From Poa pratensis (taxonomy: Eukaryota > Streptophyta > Magnoliopsida > Poales > Poaceae), in NCBI GenBank assembly GCA_947311845.1, contig CAMZMU010000062.1, positions 52,449,365 to 52,513,364 on the forward strand: DNA of 64,000 nt, written 5' to 3'. Numbering within the stretch: position 1 is the first letter of the stretch; each line of letters opens with the position of its first letter. The notes beneath the pieces were generated by a model. It worked only from the letters and a program-made list of their open reading frames with translations. It was not told the DNA's origin and did no database searches. Made by a program: the position numbers and the translations under genes. Shown one piece after another: positions 44,515 to 56,979 of the stretch.

Positions 44515-47500
44515 TCAATAGGTGTTGTTGGAGGGCATTGGAGACTTGGCTACATCATGAAGAATTAAGGGATCTTCATCAATTATTCTCTCAAGCCAAG
44601 TCATTTGGATTATATTGTTCTATCTCATATCCAATGTTCCTCCTTGCGGTAACTTTATTTGAATCATATATACATTGAAAGTTGCTTGCACCCTTGCATG
44701 TGTTTGGTTTTGTACCTTGCTAGTGTTTGTATGTGTTGTGCTCTCTACTTACTTATCTTGAGTAATCAAGTATGTGTATGTTGGTTTGCACACCATTTAC
44801 TTGTTTGAGCCTTATTGCTTTTATTTGATATCTTATCTTTTGGCTCTTTTTTGAGAGATTAATGGACTATCCCATTTTGGGGGAGTGATATGCTTCGTGC
44901 ACTTCACAATCCTAAAAATGTGTATACATGAGGAATACCACTTAGTGTTGATATATCAATATTATCTATCTCTATGTGGTATGTCATTCTCATGAGAAAT
45001 TCAAATTCTATAATGTCCATTAATTATCTCTAGTTGGTTTTATTTGCCTCTTGTTAAGAAAATTGGATTATCACATTATGGGGGAGTAATAAGCTATGTG
45101 CATATTACAAGCCTAGAAAATGTGAACATGTGAGGTATTGCCACCTAGAATTGATATTCTTCTTTATCTTATTCCTATGTGGCATGTTTCTCAAACAAGT
45201 TCCATATTTGCTTAAATGTCTTTTGTCTCTCTTCTTTGGATCTTGTTTGTGATGGACGTTCTTGGTACGGCTTTCCCCAAATATGTTCGCATATATCTTT
45301 TGGGAAACCGAGTGCTTCAAGCCACTCTTTGGAGTTGCTTTGCATGATCGCGTGAATATTGAAGCTACCAAGAATATCTATCTATCTAAGCATGGTTTTA
45401 AATCTTATCCTTTGCCATATGCTTATTTGTTGTGAAATTGGTCTTCAATATCATTCCTATATACCACCGAGATTTATCTCCATATACTCCTTGTCCATGA
45501 CAAGTGATACTCATAATTGTGGTGGAATTTGTAGACCATCTTCTTTTTTCTCTTGCTTTGAATTGCCTTATTTTTATTGCCAAGGATTGTTTTGATCTAA
45601 CTCTCTTGTCTTCCTTGTATCTTTTGGATCCTTGTTGCTCTACTCAAATTTGCTTTGTGCTTTCTTGTGTTAGGAAAAGCAATGATCCCATTCTTGTGCA
45701 TTTACATTCAAAGTCATACTTCTAGATAATGCACTATTCTTGGGGAAGCTATCCTATTTGAGTAGAACATCATTCTTTGATTGTTTTGTATCCTATTGCT
45801 TTCTTGAACATGACTAGTGTTTGAATAATATGTATGGAAAGTGATGATCCCATTTATGTGCATTTTGTATTCAAATGCAAGATCATAAATAATGCACATA
45901 TCTTGGGGGAGCAATCCTATATGCTTTTGAACATTAGTTGTCTTCAATTGGTATTTGATCCCGATGACGTGTCTCTTTGGAAGACAAACATTTCTTGTCT
46001 TGGTACTTTGTGCCATCATGAGAAGTGTAGAGGGTTTGGTTTATTCCTTGATGATTTTCATCATTTGGTATCTTACTTTCTTTTGGCATCTTTTCAAAGT
46101 GGTATCTTCAATCATGTGTTGATTTGGGTCTTTGATATAATTTGGACAATTCTTTTTCTTGTCACACTTGGTGTGCCTTCTTGATTTAATTGGTGTTTTG
46201 TCCAAAGTGTATCTTATTTGGTTCTTGAAAGTGTTGTGCATGCATATTTATCATATGTATATCTTATGGCATGCTTACTTTCGTTGATCCAATATATAGG
46301 GTAAACTCCATCAAATCCTAAATGGCTAAGATGTGCATGAAATTCAATTTCATATCAATATGCACATATTTATGTGGAGTTTGTCCTATGTATTGTAGTT
46401 GCTCTAACTACTTTGGACCCAATGAGTTTGGGTACCATTTTGTACTTGAATTTGTTTTTAGGTACATTGGAGATGCATTGGAAGCTTGTCTCATGTACAA
46501 GGAAGGTGGTGCCACCATGTGCTTTTTGGAGCCAAGCTTGGATGATCGTGAACTCTTATCTTCTACATCACCAATGCTATCTCGGTAACAAGTATCTATC
46601 TCATGCATATATTTCTTTCTTTCAAACCTTGTGTAGGTTGTATCTTGGCATGAATTTCCTTTGTGCGATACTTGGTATCTTTCTCGGAGCATCCCTTTTA
46701 TCACCTTATCCCTTGTGGATACTTTTGATGCTAGGATGAGTGTGTTGGAAGTTCATCTATATTCCTTTAAGATAAAATTGGGCTTTGTGCTATGCTTTTA
46801 AGCAAAGATCTTATTGGTGTATTTATGACTTCCTTTTGGATATCATGATCTCTACCTTTGTACCTATTTTGTGTGTACATGTTTATTTGTGGACTTATAT
46901 CTTCGTGATTGGTGTCTACTTATAAACTTATACATATGAGAATAGTTACATCTTTATTTGGTATTCCAATTCTTTAGTGACCACCACTTATTGCTTTTTG
47001 ATTCTTTGGTGGTTTCTAAAAGGCACAAGCTTTGTTTATTCTTTTGTTATGCTTTTGCATCTTAATAAGCTTGTGGACCTATTTGCTATCTTCTTTGGTT
47101 TGTGTGTATGGGAAAGACATGATATGCACTATGTGCCACATATATTGAAAGACTATGTTGATGCTTTGGCTCAACCTTGGATTAGTCTCCAAAAATGTCT
47201 TTCTTTGTCACACAATCGTTTTCGTTGCAAGTTGTATTGCTTCTTTCCCATTTATATGCTTTCTTGCACTTGTTTGTGTTCAAAATTATCTAGAGGGAGT
47301 GAGGATGCCATGTTGTGCACTCCATATTGCTTTGCAAATCCTACTTTGTGCACGTACCTTGGGGAGTTCCCTCTTGTTGTTTAGAACATTGTTTTTGGAT
47401 CCTTTTGATTGGTTGCTTCTTTCTTCGAAGTGTCTTTCTCTTTGGATTGGATCCTCAATATAGTTTGATCTCCTTCCATCAATTCGTCATTGGATATGTG

Positions 47501-47773
47501 CATTTGATTTCACTCATATCATGAGAAATGCACACTTATGGGGGAGCTCTTACTATATTGGCCTTCTAAATTTTTCCTCCCATTTCGGCAATCGATGCCA
47601 ATGGGGGAGAAGTTTAGAGGGTTTAAGGGAATTTGGTTTTATGCTTTAGTTTCGTTCTAAAGCATTTGCCTTTCTTTCTCTTGCATCCTTGCTCTTTGTT
47701 GTGCATGGTTGCTTAATTCATTATATAAACCCTCGTAAAAGGGATTGTCATCAATTACCAAAATGGGGGAGAT
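44515..47773 (+). other. Non-coding interior of the gag-only element
   Basis: No pol motif on either strand. It contains diverged direct repeats: blocks starting TTTTGGGGGAGTGATA (44874) and TTATGGGGGAGTAATA (45075), and blocks with ATCCCATT...GTGCATTT...ATAATGCAC (45683 and 45848). The purine-rich GGGGGAG word recurs at each, ending with the real polypurine tract at 47760-47773. Confidence 0.6.
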
Positions 47774-49856
47774 TGAAAGGGCATGTGTTGCCCCATGTGT
47801 GGTTTTGGTAATTAATGACAATCCCTATGGACTAATGTTTGCATTGAGGTATCGTTATAGATCTTGTCCATGAAGAAGATTGGAGTTCATGTGTTGGACT
47901 CTAGAAGATTACATGATGATCAATGCTCTATTCAAGGGTTTATATAAAGAATGGTCATCTAGAGTTGAGCTTATTGCAAGCATGGCTTGGAAAAGAAGAT
48001 TGAGTGAACATTCATGTTTATCTCCAAGCCATCATCTATATCAAGATAAGAAGTCAAAGTGCATGTGGATGCATGAAGACGGAGCTAAGCGAGACTCTCC
48101 CATAATGGTGTATGGGGGAGTATTTGGAGAAGTCTTCATCAAGCATGTGCTAGCAAAGCGCAATCAAGAAAGGTGGTCCACTTGAAGAGATCAAGATCGT
48201 CATCATCTAGCTCAAGTGGAATGCGCAAGGCAAAGGTATGATCTTGATAGGGTTTCTATTTTACCGGTCTCATGTTGTTAGTGGAAGACCGGGTTATAGG
48301 ATAGACGGCGTACTATCAAGAGGGGCTCTCAAGTGAGTAACTTGATCGCATCTTTGTGGAGAGCTCAAACCTTTGCATACTTGGCATATCATCTTTCTTG
48401 GTTCTTATTTGGCTTTATCCATGTGAGAATTTAGAGCTTGTGTTCTTCTCCATACCAAGCTCTAGTTCATCAAAAACGGATTTCATACGAATATCTTGTT
48501 GCGTTTTTTATGTTGGAGGTTTTACCGATTTGCCTTTTCTAAGAGAGGTCAAACTCTTTTCTTGTGGCTTACTTCTCACATGATGGACTATGATGTTTCT
48601 CTGCATAATCTTGTAAAGCTCTTCGTTGCGATTCCAACGAGCCCAAGATCATCGAAATCGGAGTCCGGATGAAAAAGTTATTGTCGTTTTCGTTTTGGTG
48701 TTTCTGCAGTTTTCTGGGGGGCGGAAATATCCGGCCCCTAGGCCGGAAATATCCGGCCCCGGATATATCCGGCAAAATATCCGGCCCGGGTCCAGTACCG
48801 AAGTTTTTGGGGGACTTAGTCGTTTTTCGGGGTCCGGAAATATCCGGTCTGACCCGGAAATATCCGGCCCAAGTTTTCCTGCACCAGTTTTCCAACGGGA
48901 GGATTTCGTGGGACCTATAAAAGGCCCCTTCTTCCCCAAAGTGACCATAGCTCTTGAGCACGAAATTCCCCACCATTGTTGACCTTCTTGAGCTTGGATT
49001 TCTCTCTATTCCTCCATGATTTTGCCTCAAATTAGAGGGAAAGAGAGAGGAGATCTAGATCTACTTTTCCACCAATCAATCTCTCCTCTAAGTGAGGGGA
49101 AGCTTTTAGATCTAGATCTTGGAGTTCCATTTGTTGAGTTCTTCTTTGTTCTTCCTCTCTTCTCCCCCCATAAGCATTAGTTGCTTTTGGTGGGATTTGA
49201 GAGTGAAGGACTTGAGCACTTCTTGTGTTCTTGCCTTTGCTTTTGTGCATCGTTTGTGCTCTCCACGAGGATTCGTGGAAGTGAAAGTTCGTGAGCTTGT
49301 TTCTCTTGGGTCTTTGGACCCTAGACGCCTTTTGTGGCGGTGGACGCCTTTTGTGGCCACTTGGGTGCTCCCAATCCTTTTGTGGGTTGTGCCTCAATAT
49401 TGTTGTAAGGATTCGATTTCCGCCCAAAGGAAATCAATAGTGGAAGGTGAACCGAGCTTTTGGGCAAGGTTCATCGGAGAATAGGGTGAGGCCATTTGTG
49501 GCGTCTTGAGTTTGAAACTCACACCCCTCCAACGAGACGTACTCCCCTAAAAAGGAGGAACTCGGGAATACATCGTCGTCTCCGCGTGCTCGGTTATTTC
49601 TATACCCGAGCTTCTTACTTATGCACTTTACATTGTGATAGCCTTCGTGCTTGAAGTATATATCTTGCTATCACTTTGTTGCTTGTCTTGCTTAGCATAA
49701 GTTGTTGGTGAACATAGGTGAGCCTAGTATATTTAGGTTGTTGGCTTGTTAATTTAAACACCTAGTTTATTCCGCAATTATCAAGCCTTAACCGGAAAAG
49801 TTTTAAACCGCCTATTCACCCCCCCCCCCCCTCTAGGCGACATCCGTATCCTTTCA
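47774..49856 (+). repeat. 3' LTR of the gag-only element
   Basis: 2083 bp; the fuller copy, including 48256-48432 absent from the 5' LTR. Confidence 0.93.
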
Positions 49857-49916
49857 AAGTGTCTAATTTTTCTTGTCTTATTCTTTGGATCAACTATATT
49901 AGGAAATAATTTGTGA
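49857..49916 (+). pseudogene. GRF-type zinc-finger gene, C-terminal end
   Basis: Counting one AAGTG copy only, the frame broken at 40084 continues here as a short hydrophobic tail (CLIFLVLFFGSTILG-like) to a TGA at 49914-49916. It is probably a membrane anchor. Confidence 0.5.
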
Positions 49917-50140
49917 AACATGTGACCCATATGTCGATTAATAAAAGATTAGTAGCGAAGTTTAACTCCAAAGCACAACAAAAATGATTTTGTGTTTTTT
50001 TTTTTTTTTTGAATGTTAAGTTTAAGGGTTCGGTTAGAAACGACACTTTTTAGAGAGTAAAATATACTCTGAAGCCATATAAGGGACGAAATTTTGAGTG
50101 ATCGGTTGGTTGGAGATGCCTTAGGTTCTTTATTTTCTAC
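49917..50140. other. 3' flank of the GRF pseudogene
   Basis: AT-rich with a 15-T run near 49998-50012; no gene. Confidence 0.3.
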
Positions 50141-50886
50141 TAGCAAACTGCACGTCCCGTGCTTCGCTACGGGAGAAAAAACCAGAGTTTCAGTTTGGAT
50201 TTAAATTTCGTAACGAATTATTTGTGAAGCGTTTTAAAAAGGAAAGAAAATGGTAGTGGCTTAATTGAGTCGTTAAATTATTTTCCAAATCTATAACTTT
50301 GGTTCCCCTGGACAGAGGATGTATTTCTTGACATTTAACAAAAGGATTCATTTTGAAAACATTTTTAGAACTCAAGTGTTGAATTATACGGCTGAAATGC
50401 ATCTCTGTATGTTGATCAACTAAAACAGATGCAAAAAGGAGAAGTAATGATGCCAAATTAAACTACATGGTCGGAGCTTTGCGCTGATGTAAAGTTTGTT
50501 AAATTTGGAGTTGTGGGTTGAAAGTTATGAATTTGCAAAGTTTAGTGTGTTCTATGTTTATGTAAACAAAATTTAGAAAGCAGATTAATCTCGGCCGTCC
50601 GTTGCAACTTAAACGGACGCTCCAGATTCTTCCGTACCTCTTCGGTGGTGTTTTTGCAAAAAGATCCTTGGGTTTTCGTAAATCGCGAGTAAGTCAGTAG
50701 GACGTCCGCTGTGTGGACTGCGGGTTAATTTCACAGTTTGTCAGGTTTTTTTTTGCAAAACAGAATTTCAAACAGGTATCCACTCGACGGTGGCAGTGGT
50801 TGTAATATGGCCGAACACGCGAGGGCAAAATCATCATTTCTGGGGCGGACGGCAAGAAGCTTTGCTTCCTTTATAGTAGGTATAGA
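50141..50886. repeat. Unclassified dispersed repeat
   Basis: Opens CTACTAGCAAACTGCACGTC with CCGTGCTTCGCTACGGG and closes TTTATAGTAGGTATAGAT, start and end phrases recurrent in Triticeae intergenic DNA. The termini share CTACTA in inverted orientation. No ORF of note; superfamily unclear. Confidence 0.4.
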
Positions 50887-51457
50887 TAAGCTGTGAACAG
50901 GGCTAATTAATGGGCCTGAAATCTCAAATATCCACTGCATCCTTGTTAGGAAGGCAAGCAGCGTGATATAAGCCCACTTAGCTCCAACCATGGACTTTTT
51001 TGCAGGCTTAAACAACAGTACTGATTGGACAAGAGCAGCCTGGTCCATCACAGCTTGAGCCGATGCCCACTGAGAATTACAGGAAGAGTCTGTAACTCTG
51101 TATGGGAGAAGCAGGACTAGCCGAGTAGGACATCCACTGAAAAAAAACGACCAGGACGTGGTTGAATTCAGTTATTCACGCCCGTACTTCATCTAGCAAT
51201 GTGAGTTAGCTGTATAGGAGTAGCAAGTGTCGGTAAGATGAGCACTTACGATCGAAGTGAGGTGGTCGCGTCCATTATGTGCATTAGAACGTAGACATAC
51301 AGCTCATGTTGGACATTATGTGCCTTCTTTTTTTTTACCGTGCTCAGTTGTTTTGAGGTCTCAATATTATTCTATTTCTATGAAAATAAACTGGCTGTAA
51401 AGTTTAGATAGAGCTGTAGAAGCTTATAAAAGATTGCTGTGCCATAAATAATACCAA
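50887..51457. other. Intergenic upstream of the tRNA gene
   Basis: No gene recognised; ordinary spacer. Confidence 0.35.
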
Positions 51458-51498
51458 GTCAAGATGGCCGAGTTGGTCTAAGGCGCCAGTTTCAGGTA

Positions 51499-51530
<32 letters not shown>

Positions 51531-51538
51531 TCTTGACA
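51458..51538 (+). tRNA. tRNA-Leu (anticodon CAG)
   Basis: All arms fold. The acceptor stem GTCAAGA/TCTTGAC closes perfectly with discriminator A. The D arm is GCCGAGTTGGTCTAAGGC. The anticodon stem CCAGT/ACTGG has loop TTCAGGT, giving CAG. A long variable arm (TCCGAAAGGGC) marks the class II (Leu) type. The T arm is GTGGGTTCAAATCCCAC. There is no intron. It reads CUG leucine codons. Internal A and B boxes are intact, so it is probably functional. Confidence 0.95.
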
Positions 51539-51545
51539 AAACATC

Positions 51546-51550
51546 TTTTT
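51546..51550 (+). terminator. RNA polymerase III terminator
   Basis: Five T, eight bases past the tRNA 3' end. Confidence 0.75.
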
Positions 51551-52251
51551 ATTCTTTTCATTTTTCGACAGCTCACTTCTCTCGCTCTCAGCTTCGTCCA
51601 AGTAAGATAAATCACACAGCACACACACACGGCTTGAAGGCAAACATAGCCGGCCTCCTCTCTAATCCCTTTCTTGAAACGTGCCCGGTGGCCGGTGCAA
51701 ACGCCGCAATGCCCTTGACGGAGCACGCAGGCGAACCAACTTCCATCTTTGGCACCCAGCTGAACGGTGCCGAGATCGTCTGAACTTTCTGCCAGAAATC
51801 TTCAGTGCCATACATGCACAAGTTTCAGCTTGGCCACAAAGACGATCTGTGCATCCTCAAGCTGAACCTGGCCAGATGGCTCGCATCTCTGCATCCGTCT
51901 GCCGGCATCAGAATTTGTCGCCGCCTCTTAGATGGCCATCTCCTGTCACTGTGGGTCGCCATGGACACAACGACAAATGTCAACAGAGAGATCTTAGCAT
52001 CAAATACTCTCCGCTTTCGGAGTTATTGGGCCTGTTTTGCTTAATTCATCTACTAGCAAACAGTGTCTCTGCTGAACTTATCGTCTTGCTAACCTATGGC
52101 CTGCTGCCACATTTTACTTCGGCTGCTGATACTCTTGTGTCAAAAAAAAAAAATCCTAAACCTGCTGGTGTCTCTATCAACTTCCTCTTGCATGCTCACT
52201 TTCGTCTCATTCCTAACTGAATTTCGGCATCGAAATGACAGTTTTTCTTTA
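51551..52251. other. Spacer downstream of the tRNA
   Basis: Longish open frames (e.g. 51681-52220 +) show no domain and no splice-consistent model. Confidence 0.3.
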
Positions 52252-52273
52252 GAGAGAGAGAGAGAGAGAGAGA
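52252..52273. repeat. (AG)n microsatellite
   Basis: Eleven AG units. Confidence 0.9.
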
Positions 52274-54468
52274 ACTCGAAATGACAGTCTGACAAAGGCT
52301 TCTTTTTCTAAAGTTTTGTTGAATACTACTGCTGCTTGTAGCGCTCAGTTTTGTCGTATCAAATTGCACACTTGTTTGATGGTGTACTAGAGTTACAGTA
52401 CTTGACTGTATTCATTACTCCTGCCAATCTGTTATTAGCTGTGCCAACATTCCTGAGACTAATTCCAGACCTGCATGATAGCCTGACCATATAACTATTT
52501 ATCACTACAAGAAGTGCTTGAATTGCCTTCTTTTTGCCCTATCACTAGAAACCTTCTAGAATTTGTGGACCCTCACTAATACAGGCTCATTAATGGGATA
52601 CACTAAGTACACTATCAATCAGAGATTTCATAAATGAAGTTGACATCTGAAGACGACTTTGAGTTTGGGATATTCGGTAGTAGTAGATAACATCAATGAA
52701 AGCTAGTAGTACTATCTCCTTCATGATTCATAATCTGCTCTTGTACAGTTGTACTATAGCTTAAATTCAACAAATACAGATAAAAGCAAGATCATGTTTA
52801 TAAGGTAAATGCAGGGCGATGCATGCGATTCAGAGCTGGATTCAAATATGACCTTGTAAACATCATCTTGCGGGTTTATAAGCTTGATTCTATCTCTTCC
52901 GGGTTTTAAAAACTCTGGTGCCAGTTTACAATCATCTGAAAGACTGAAACAGACACAGTGCTATGTCGAAGGAATCATATGACATCCTAACCAGATAACT
53001 AGCCTGTCAAACGTGTGGTTCGGACAAGTCTGTTGGGCCTGAAATGTCAAGAGCCCATAACTCACCACATCAATACCCTTGTCGGGCGTATACATTCTCA
53101 CCTTGACCTCTTCTCCGCTCCCAGATCATTGAAAGCTCCTGCCTACCAGTACCAGGGTTGAATTTTTTGGCGCAATTCATGTGGGATCAGGCGTACTGTT
53201 CGCTTTTTTTAAACTAGAGTACAGTGTATGTGAGACCCTGAATCTATGATGAATTTGCTATCTCTTCTACCAAACATGTAAATGAACCGAGAAGTTGCAG
53301 TGATCATCTGAACACCTCACATGGTTTCTTATTATGTTCACACATTTTTCCGTTATTTATTTATGTACCAAGCAGAACAACTCGTGAGATACGTAAGAGT
53401 TTCCTAGCTTCGACGTGTCGTGTCCACGGCATTGACATGTGGAATGTAGACCCGCTTTCAGATTGTGTAAGCACGACACCGATGCGGCTGGACAGTGGCG
53501 ACGAGAGAGATAGACACGCGAGTAGGCTGTCTAGAATCGTCGATGGATATATAATCCTAGCACGCCTTGGTTTTTTTTTGTTTGTTCTTCATAGATGAAA
53601 TCCTACTAAACACGCTTCGATAGTTGACTTGTTTTGAATGATTTTGTAGTGCTGTGGCCATGCTTAAGTGGAATGGGCCGGAAACAGTGCTAACAATTCA
53701 TGTGGACGCATGACGATGTTGATCGTTGGCAGACCACACAGCGAGATGATGGGTCGCGTCTAGCTCCGCGGGCGTCCCCCACGCGCTCAAGAAGAGAAAT
53801 TGATCGGACGCCATGCATGAGACACGGACATGGTCACGGCCGTGGCACGAGCCGGTCGACGGCGACGTCCGCCTCCGCCGGGTGCAGCGCACTCACCGAC
53901 TGCCCGCATGCACGCCCATCCTCACAGTCGGCGCCCAGAGAGAGCCCCGGCCGGCGACGGCGAGGACTCCCACGTCTGATGTTGGAGGAGCAGGATGGGT
54001 GTAGTGTGAGTCGCCGGGGCCGGCGGCTGATGCCTGATGCAGTGTTAATTAGTTGATGCCAGCCGCCCACGAGTCCATGACTGCCATTGTGCTTCGTCAA
54101 GGACGACATGCATGTATAGTTTGATCATCTGCAGTTCTGCACAGATCGACAGGGCCGGCGCACATAGCGACCTGACGAGGATCACTGCAGGCGTCATGCA
54201 TGGACGACTCATGATGGCTCCGGCCATCTTGATGTTCTTCGTCTTCATGTTGTCATGGGCCACTTCCTCCGTTAGATCCCTCTCGTACGAATAAGACTGG
54301 ATTTATTTCGACCAGTCTACAGTGCACATGACTGGATCCACTGCACCGGGCATGGAGCTCCTACCGCCTTCGCCGCCCGATCTAGAAGAAAACCCAAACG
54401 CCTTGAACTGCGAACGGCGGCGACTGCATGCGCGCGGGAGCTGCCTCGTGTTGATTTGATTGAGACTT
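52274..54468. other. Intergenic, no gene recognised
   Basis: The left part is AT-rich; 53690-54290 is GC-rich with arginine/serine-rich open frames on both strands and no recognisable domain. Confidence 0.35.
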
Positions 54469-56659
54469 CGTTAGAGTATGGCATGTACGGCCGTTTACGG
54501 TAGCATAGGATAGGATTGTTAGGATCTATGTACTCCAAGTCGGTGAGGCTTAATAATACATTTATCATATTTCATCAATCTTATAATTCTACATGGTATT
54601 AGAGCGACACGATTCCTGATCTAGCCGTCACCGCGCTTCCGCTCCGTGTCGCCCTCGAGGAGATCGATCTCCATGATCTCTCGGGGGCCACGCCGCCCGT
54701 ACGTATGGTTAGTCCGCCGTTCGTGTCGATCGGCTGCCCTAGAGTCTTTTTTTCCAGTCTCTTGATCCGGTTTTTCTCTCTCTCACCGGTCTGTTTTTTA
54801 TCGGCGTTTCTTTTTTGGGTTCCCGATCTAAGATCAGTTTGCGTCGCCCACCGCCCGTCGTCTTTCCGTGCCTCTACTCCGACAACGGCATCGACCTACA
54901 CTGGCCCCCTCCTCGACACCGGTCATCACGGCCGCTCGGCCGGCCGCTGCGCCTGCCTTGGTAGGCTGTCGCGGCTGAGTCGCTAGCGTCGACTCCATAC
55001 CGGCCGGCTCCTTCAAGCCGGCTATCGCGGCCAACTCGCCGGCGCCGACTCCGCATTGACCAGCTCGTCTCCACCGACCGCGCAGCAAGGCTGGACGCGC
55101 CGTCCAAGGGACGCCTACGCGTCGCCGCCGGCTTCCCTCGCCTGCACGGTCTCCATCGCCGGTTCGTCTTCGCCGTCATCAACCGGGACTTCAACGACAA
55201 CGTTCGACATCATCTCGGGGGTCACGCCGCCGGGTTCTTCCTCGCCTACCTCGAGTAACGCCGCCGCAGTTCTACAGGTAACCTGCATGGCCACTTCAGG
55301 CTGTCGCGGGTCTCGCCGACCACCCCTTGTCCAGGCGTCCAGCATGGCCACTCCAGGCCGCCGCTGCCTTCTAAGTCTTCGTCCACCACGACCTCGTCAC
55401 CAGCGTCATCATCCTCATCCCCGACTACGTCTACTCCGACAACCATAGACTGCATCGGCACCTCCCTCTTTGCCGCTTTGCGCCCCGCAACCGACCAGGA
55501 GGCCTCCTCTGCTAGTCCCTCCGACACTGGTGTATGGTTCACGGTGGTCCCTGCCCCCGCACGCACGGTACTGGCAACACCGTTGTGTGCCTTCGTCCCC
55601 GACGTGTCCCCGGGTCTGGCAAACCCAGGTCGGCGCCTCGTCTTCATCGGCTTCGACAACGTCTTCGGCATCGTCTCCCTCCTCTACGGCTGCCTCGACC
55701 GCGTCACCGACTTCTTCTTTGCGTACTCGGTTCTGGCAAAATCAGAGTATGCATTCGTCCCCGATGTGCGCCTTGTTCCGGCAAAACAATGGCCGCACCT
55801 CGTCCTCGACGGCTCGGACCACGTCATCTTCGGCATCGGCATCTCCTCGACGACTGCCTCAACGCGTCTTCGTCACTCTCCTCGCGTACTATGCGCTCGC
55901 GGCTTCATGTGCCTCTACTTCGACACCGGCAACCCTATAGAATTGCTGCACTAGCCATCTAGACCAAAAGTCCGAACTGATGGAAAGGGGCTAGGCAATA
56001 TATTTATATTCAACACTCTCCCTCACGTCTAGGCTATTTTAGTCCTTAGCGTGGGATAGGAGCGGGCCGCAGGATCTTTTTTTTCTTTTTTTTAATCTGC
56101 GTGAGCGGGGTCTCGAACTCGAGACCTGTTGGCTCTGATACCATATAGAATTGCTGCACTAGCCATCTAGACCAAAAGTTCGAACTGATGGAAAGGGGCT
56201 AGGCAATATATTTATATTCAACAAACCCGACCACGATATCGACCACGGCGACCCCTCGCACGGCTACCACGACCAAGGCTGCACCGCCCAACGCTCTCGG
56301 CTCCCTCGACATAGGCACAAAGGGCTATCACCTCGCTTGAGCTCCTCATCAGCTTCCTCTACAGTCCAAGCATCAGCGCCGCGACACCGTCCACGACGTT
56401 CTCGCTCCTACTGTGGGGGGATGTCAGCCCACTGGTGTCTACTTCGGTTTATCTCCAGTCTGACCGTTCGCGACATTTTAGTTGTTCACGACGCTACTGC
56501 TATGACTGCGGGGGATGTTAGAGTATGGCATGTACGGCCGTTACGGTAGCATAGGATAGTTATGATCTATTTTCATTTATTTCCTAACTTGTCTTGTACC
56601 TCAAGTCGGTGAGGCTCAATAATACATCCATCATATTTCGCCAATCTCATAATTCTACA
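54469..56659 (+). mobile_element. Short-LTR Copia-like element (2.2 kb), non-autonomous
   Basis: LTRs of about 125 bp (54469-54593) and 144 bp (56516-56659) share GTTAGAGTATGGCATGTACG, ...AAGTCGGTGAGGCT(T/C)AATAATACAT, and end TTCTACA. The primer-binding site TGGTATTAGAGC (54594-54605) touches the 5' LTR, and the purine tract GCGGGGGA precedes the 3' LTR. Flanks GACTT/GGCTT give a 4-of-5 duplication. The GC-rich interior has several long frames but no gag or pol motif. A complete SMART element sits inside at 55936-56223. Confidence 0.85.
55936..56223 (-). mobile_element. Complete SMART/TRIM retrotransposon (288 bp)
   Basis: Two 80-bp LTRs (55936-56015, 56144-56223) are almost identical. On minus they run TGTTGAATATAAATATATTG...ATTCTATA, the primer-binding site TGGTATCAGAGC follows directly (complement 56132-56143), and a purine tract GTGAGGGAGAG precedes the second LTR. 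Exact 5-bp duplication AACCC (55931-55935, 56224-56228). Non-coding. Size and ends match the SMART group of grass TRIMs. Confidence 0.92.
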
Positions 56660-56964
56660 GGCTTGACTAGATTTGACGTCCAATCTATCCCCACTCCACA
56701 TCGACGCATCGTGTCCTGATTAATCCGGTCACCGGCGATTAAACCAAAGTTAGCAAGTCCCCTTTGAACTAATCACTCGTCGCTAGCTCGTTGTACAAAT
56801 AATTAACTCCGAGGAGACCTGTGACGCTGCGAGGTCAATGCCTGGAGCCATCAACTTGATGACCTGAGCTGAATTCCGATCCCCGTGGGCCGTGGAGTCT
56901 TAGAATTGTAGGCTAATTCCAATCCTGAGTACTGATTATTGATTAGTCAGACCTAGCTAGCTTA
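56660..56964. other. Intergenic spacer
   Basis: No gene; lies between the short-LTR element and the SINE. Confidence 0.35.
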
Positions 56965-56979
56965 ATTAGTCCTACTATG

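Larger units (their letters stand above)
40085..49856 (+). mobile_element. 9.8-kb gag-only LTR retrotransposon (Copia-like PBS)
   Basis: LTRs of 1926 bp (40085-42010) and 2083 bp (47774-49856) begin TGAAAGGGCATGTG and end CCTTTCA. An exact 5-bp duplication AAGTG flanks the element (40080-40084, 49857-49861). The primer-binding site TTGGTATCAGAGC (42012-42024) is one base after the 5' LTR, and the purine tract AAAATGGGGGAGA lies directly before the 3' LTR. The interior has a broken gag-like gene (42065-44514) and then 3.26 kb without any recognisable protease, integrase, RT or RNase H, so it is non-autonomous. LTR divergence is low apart from a 177-bp deletion in the 5' LTR. Confidence 0.93.

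Noticed and set aside
46374..47524. Hydrophobic ORFs (e.g. 46977-47384) in the gag-only element
   Set aside because: T-rich sequence gives Leu/Phe/Cys-rich frames; several overlap in different frames and none has RT, integrase or protease motifs.
42065..47773. Search for an endogenous pararetrovirus or envelope gene in the LTR elements
   Set aside because: Only gag-like and non-coding sequence was seen; no movement-protein, RT or envelope-like motif.
53700..54056. 118-codon Arg/Ser-rich ORF
   Set aside because: No signal, domain or splice context; both strands are open because of GC content.
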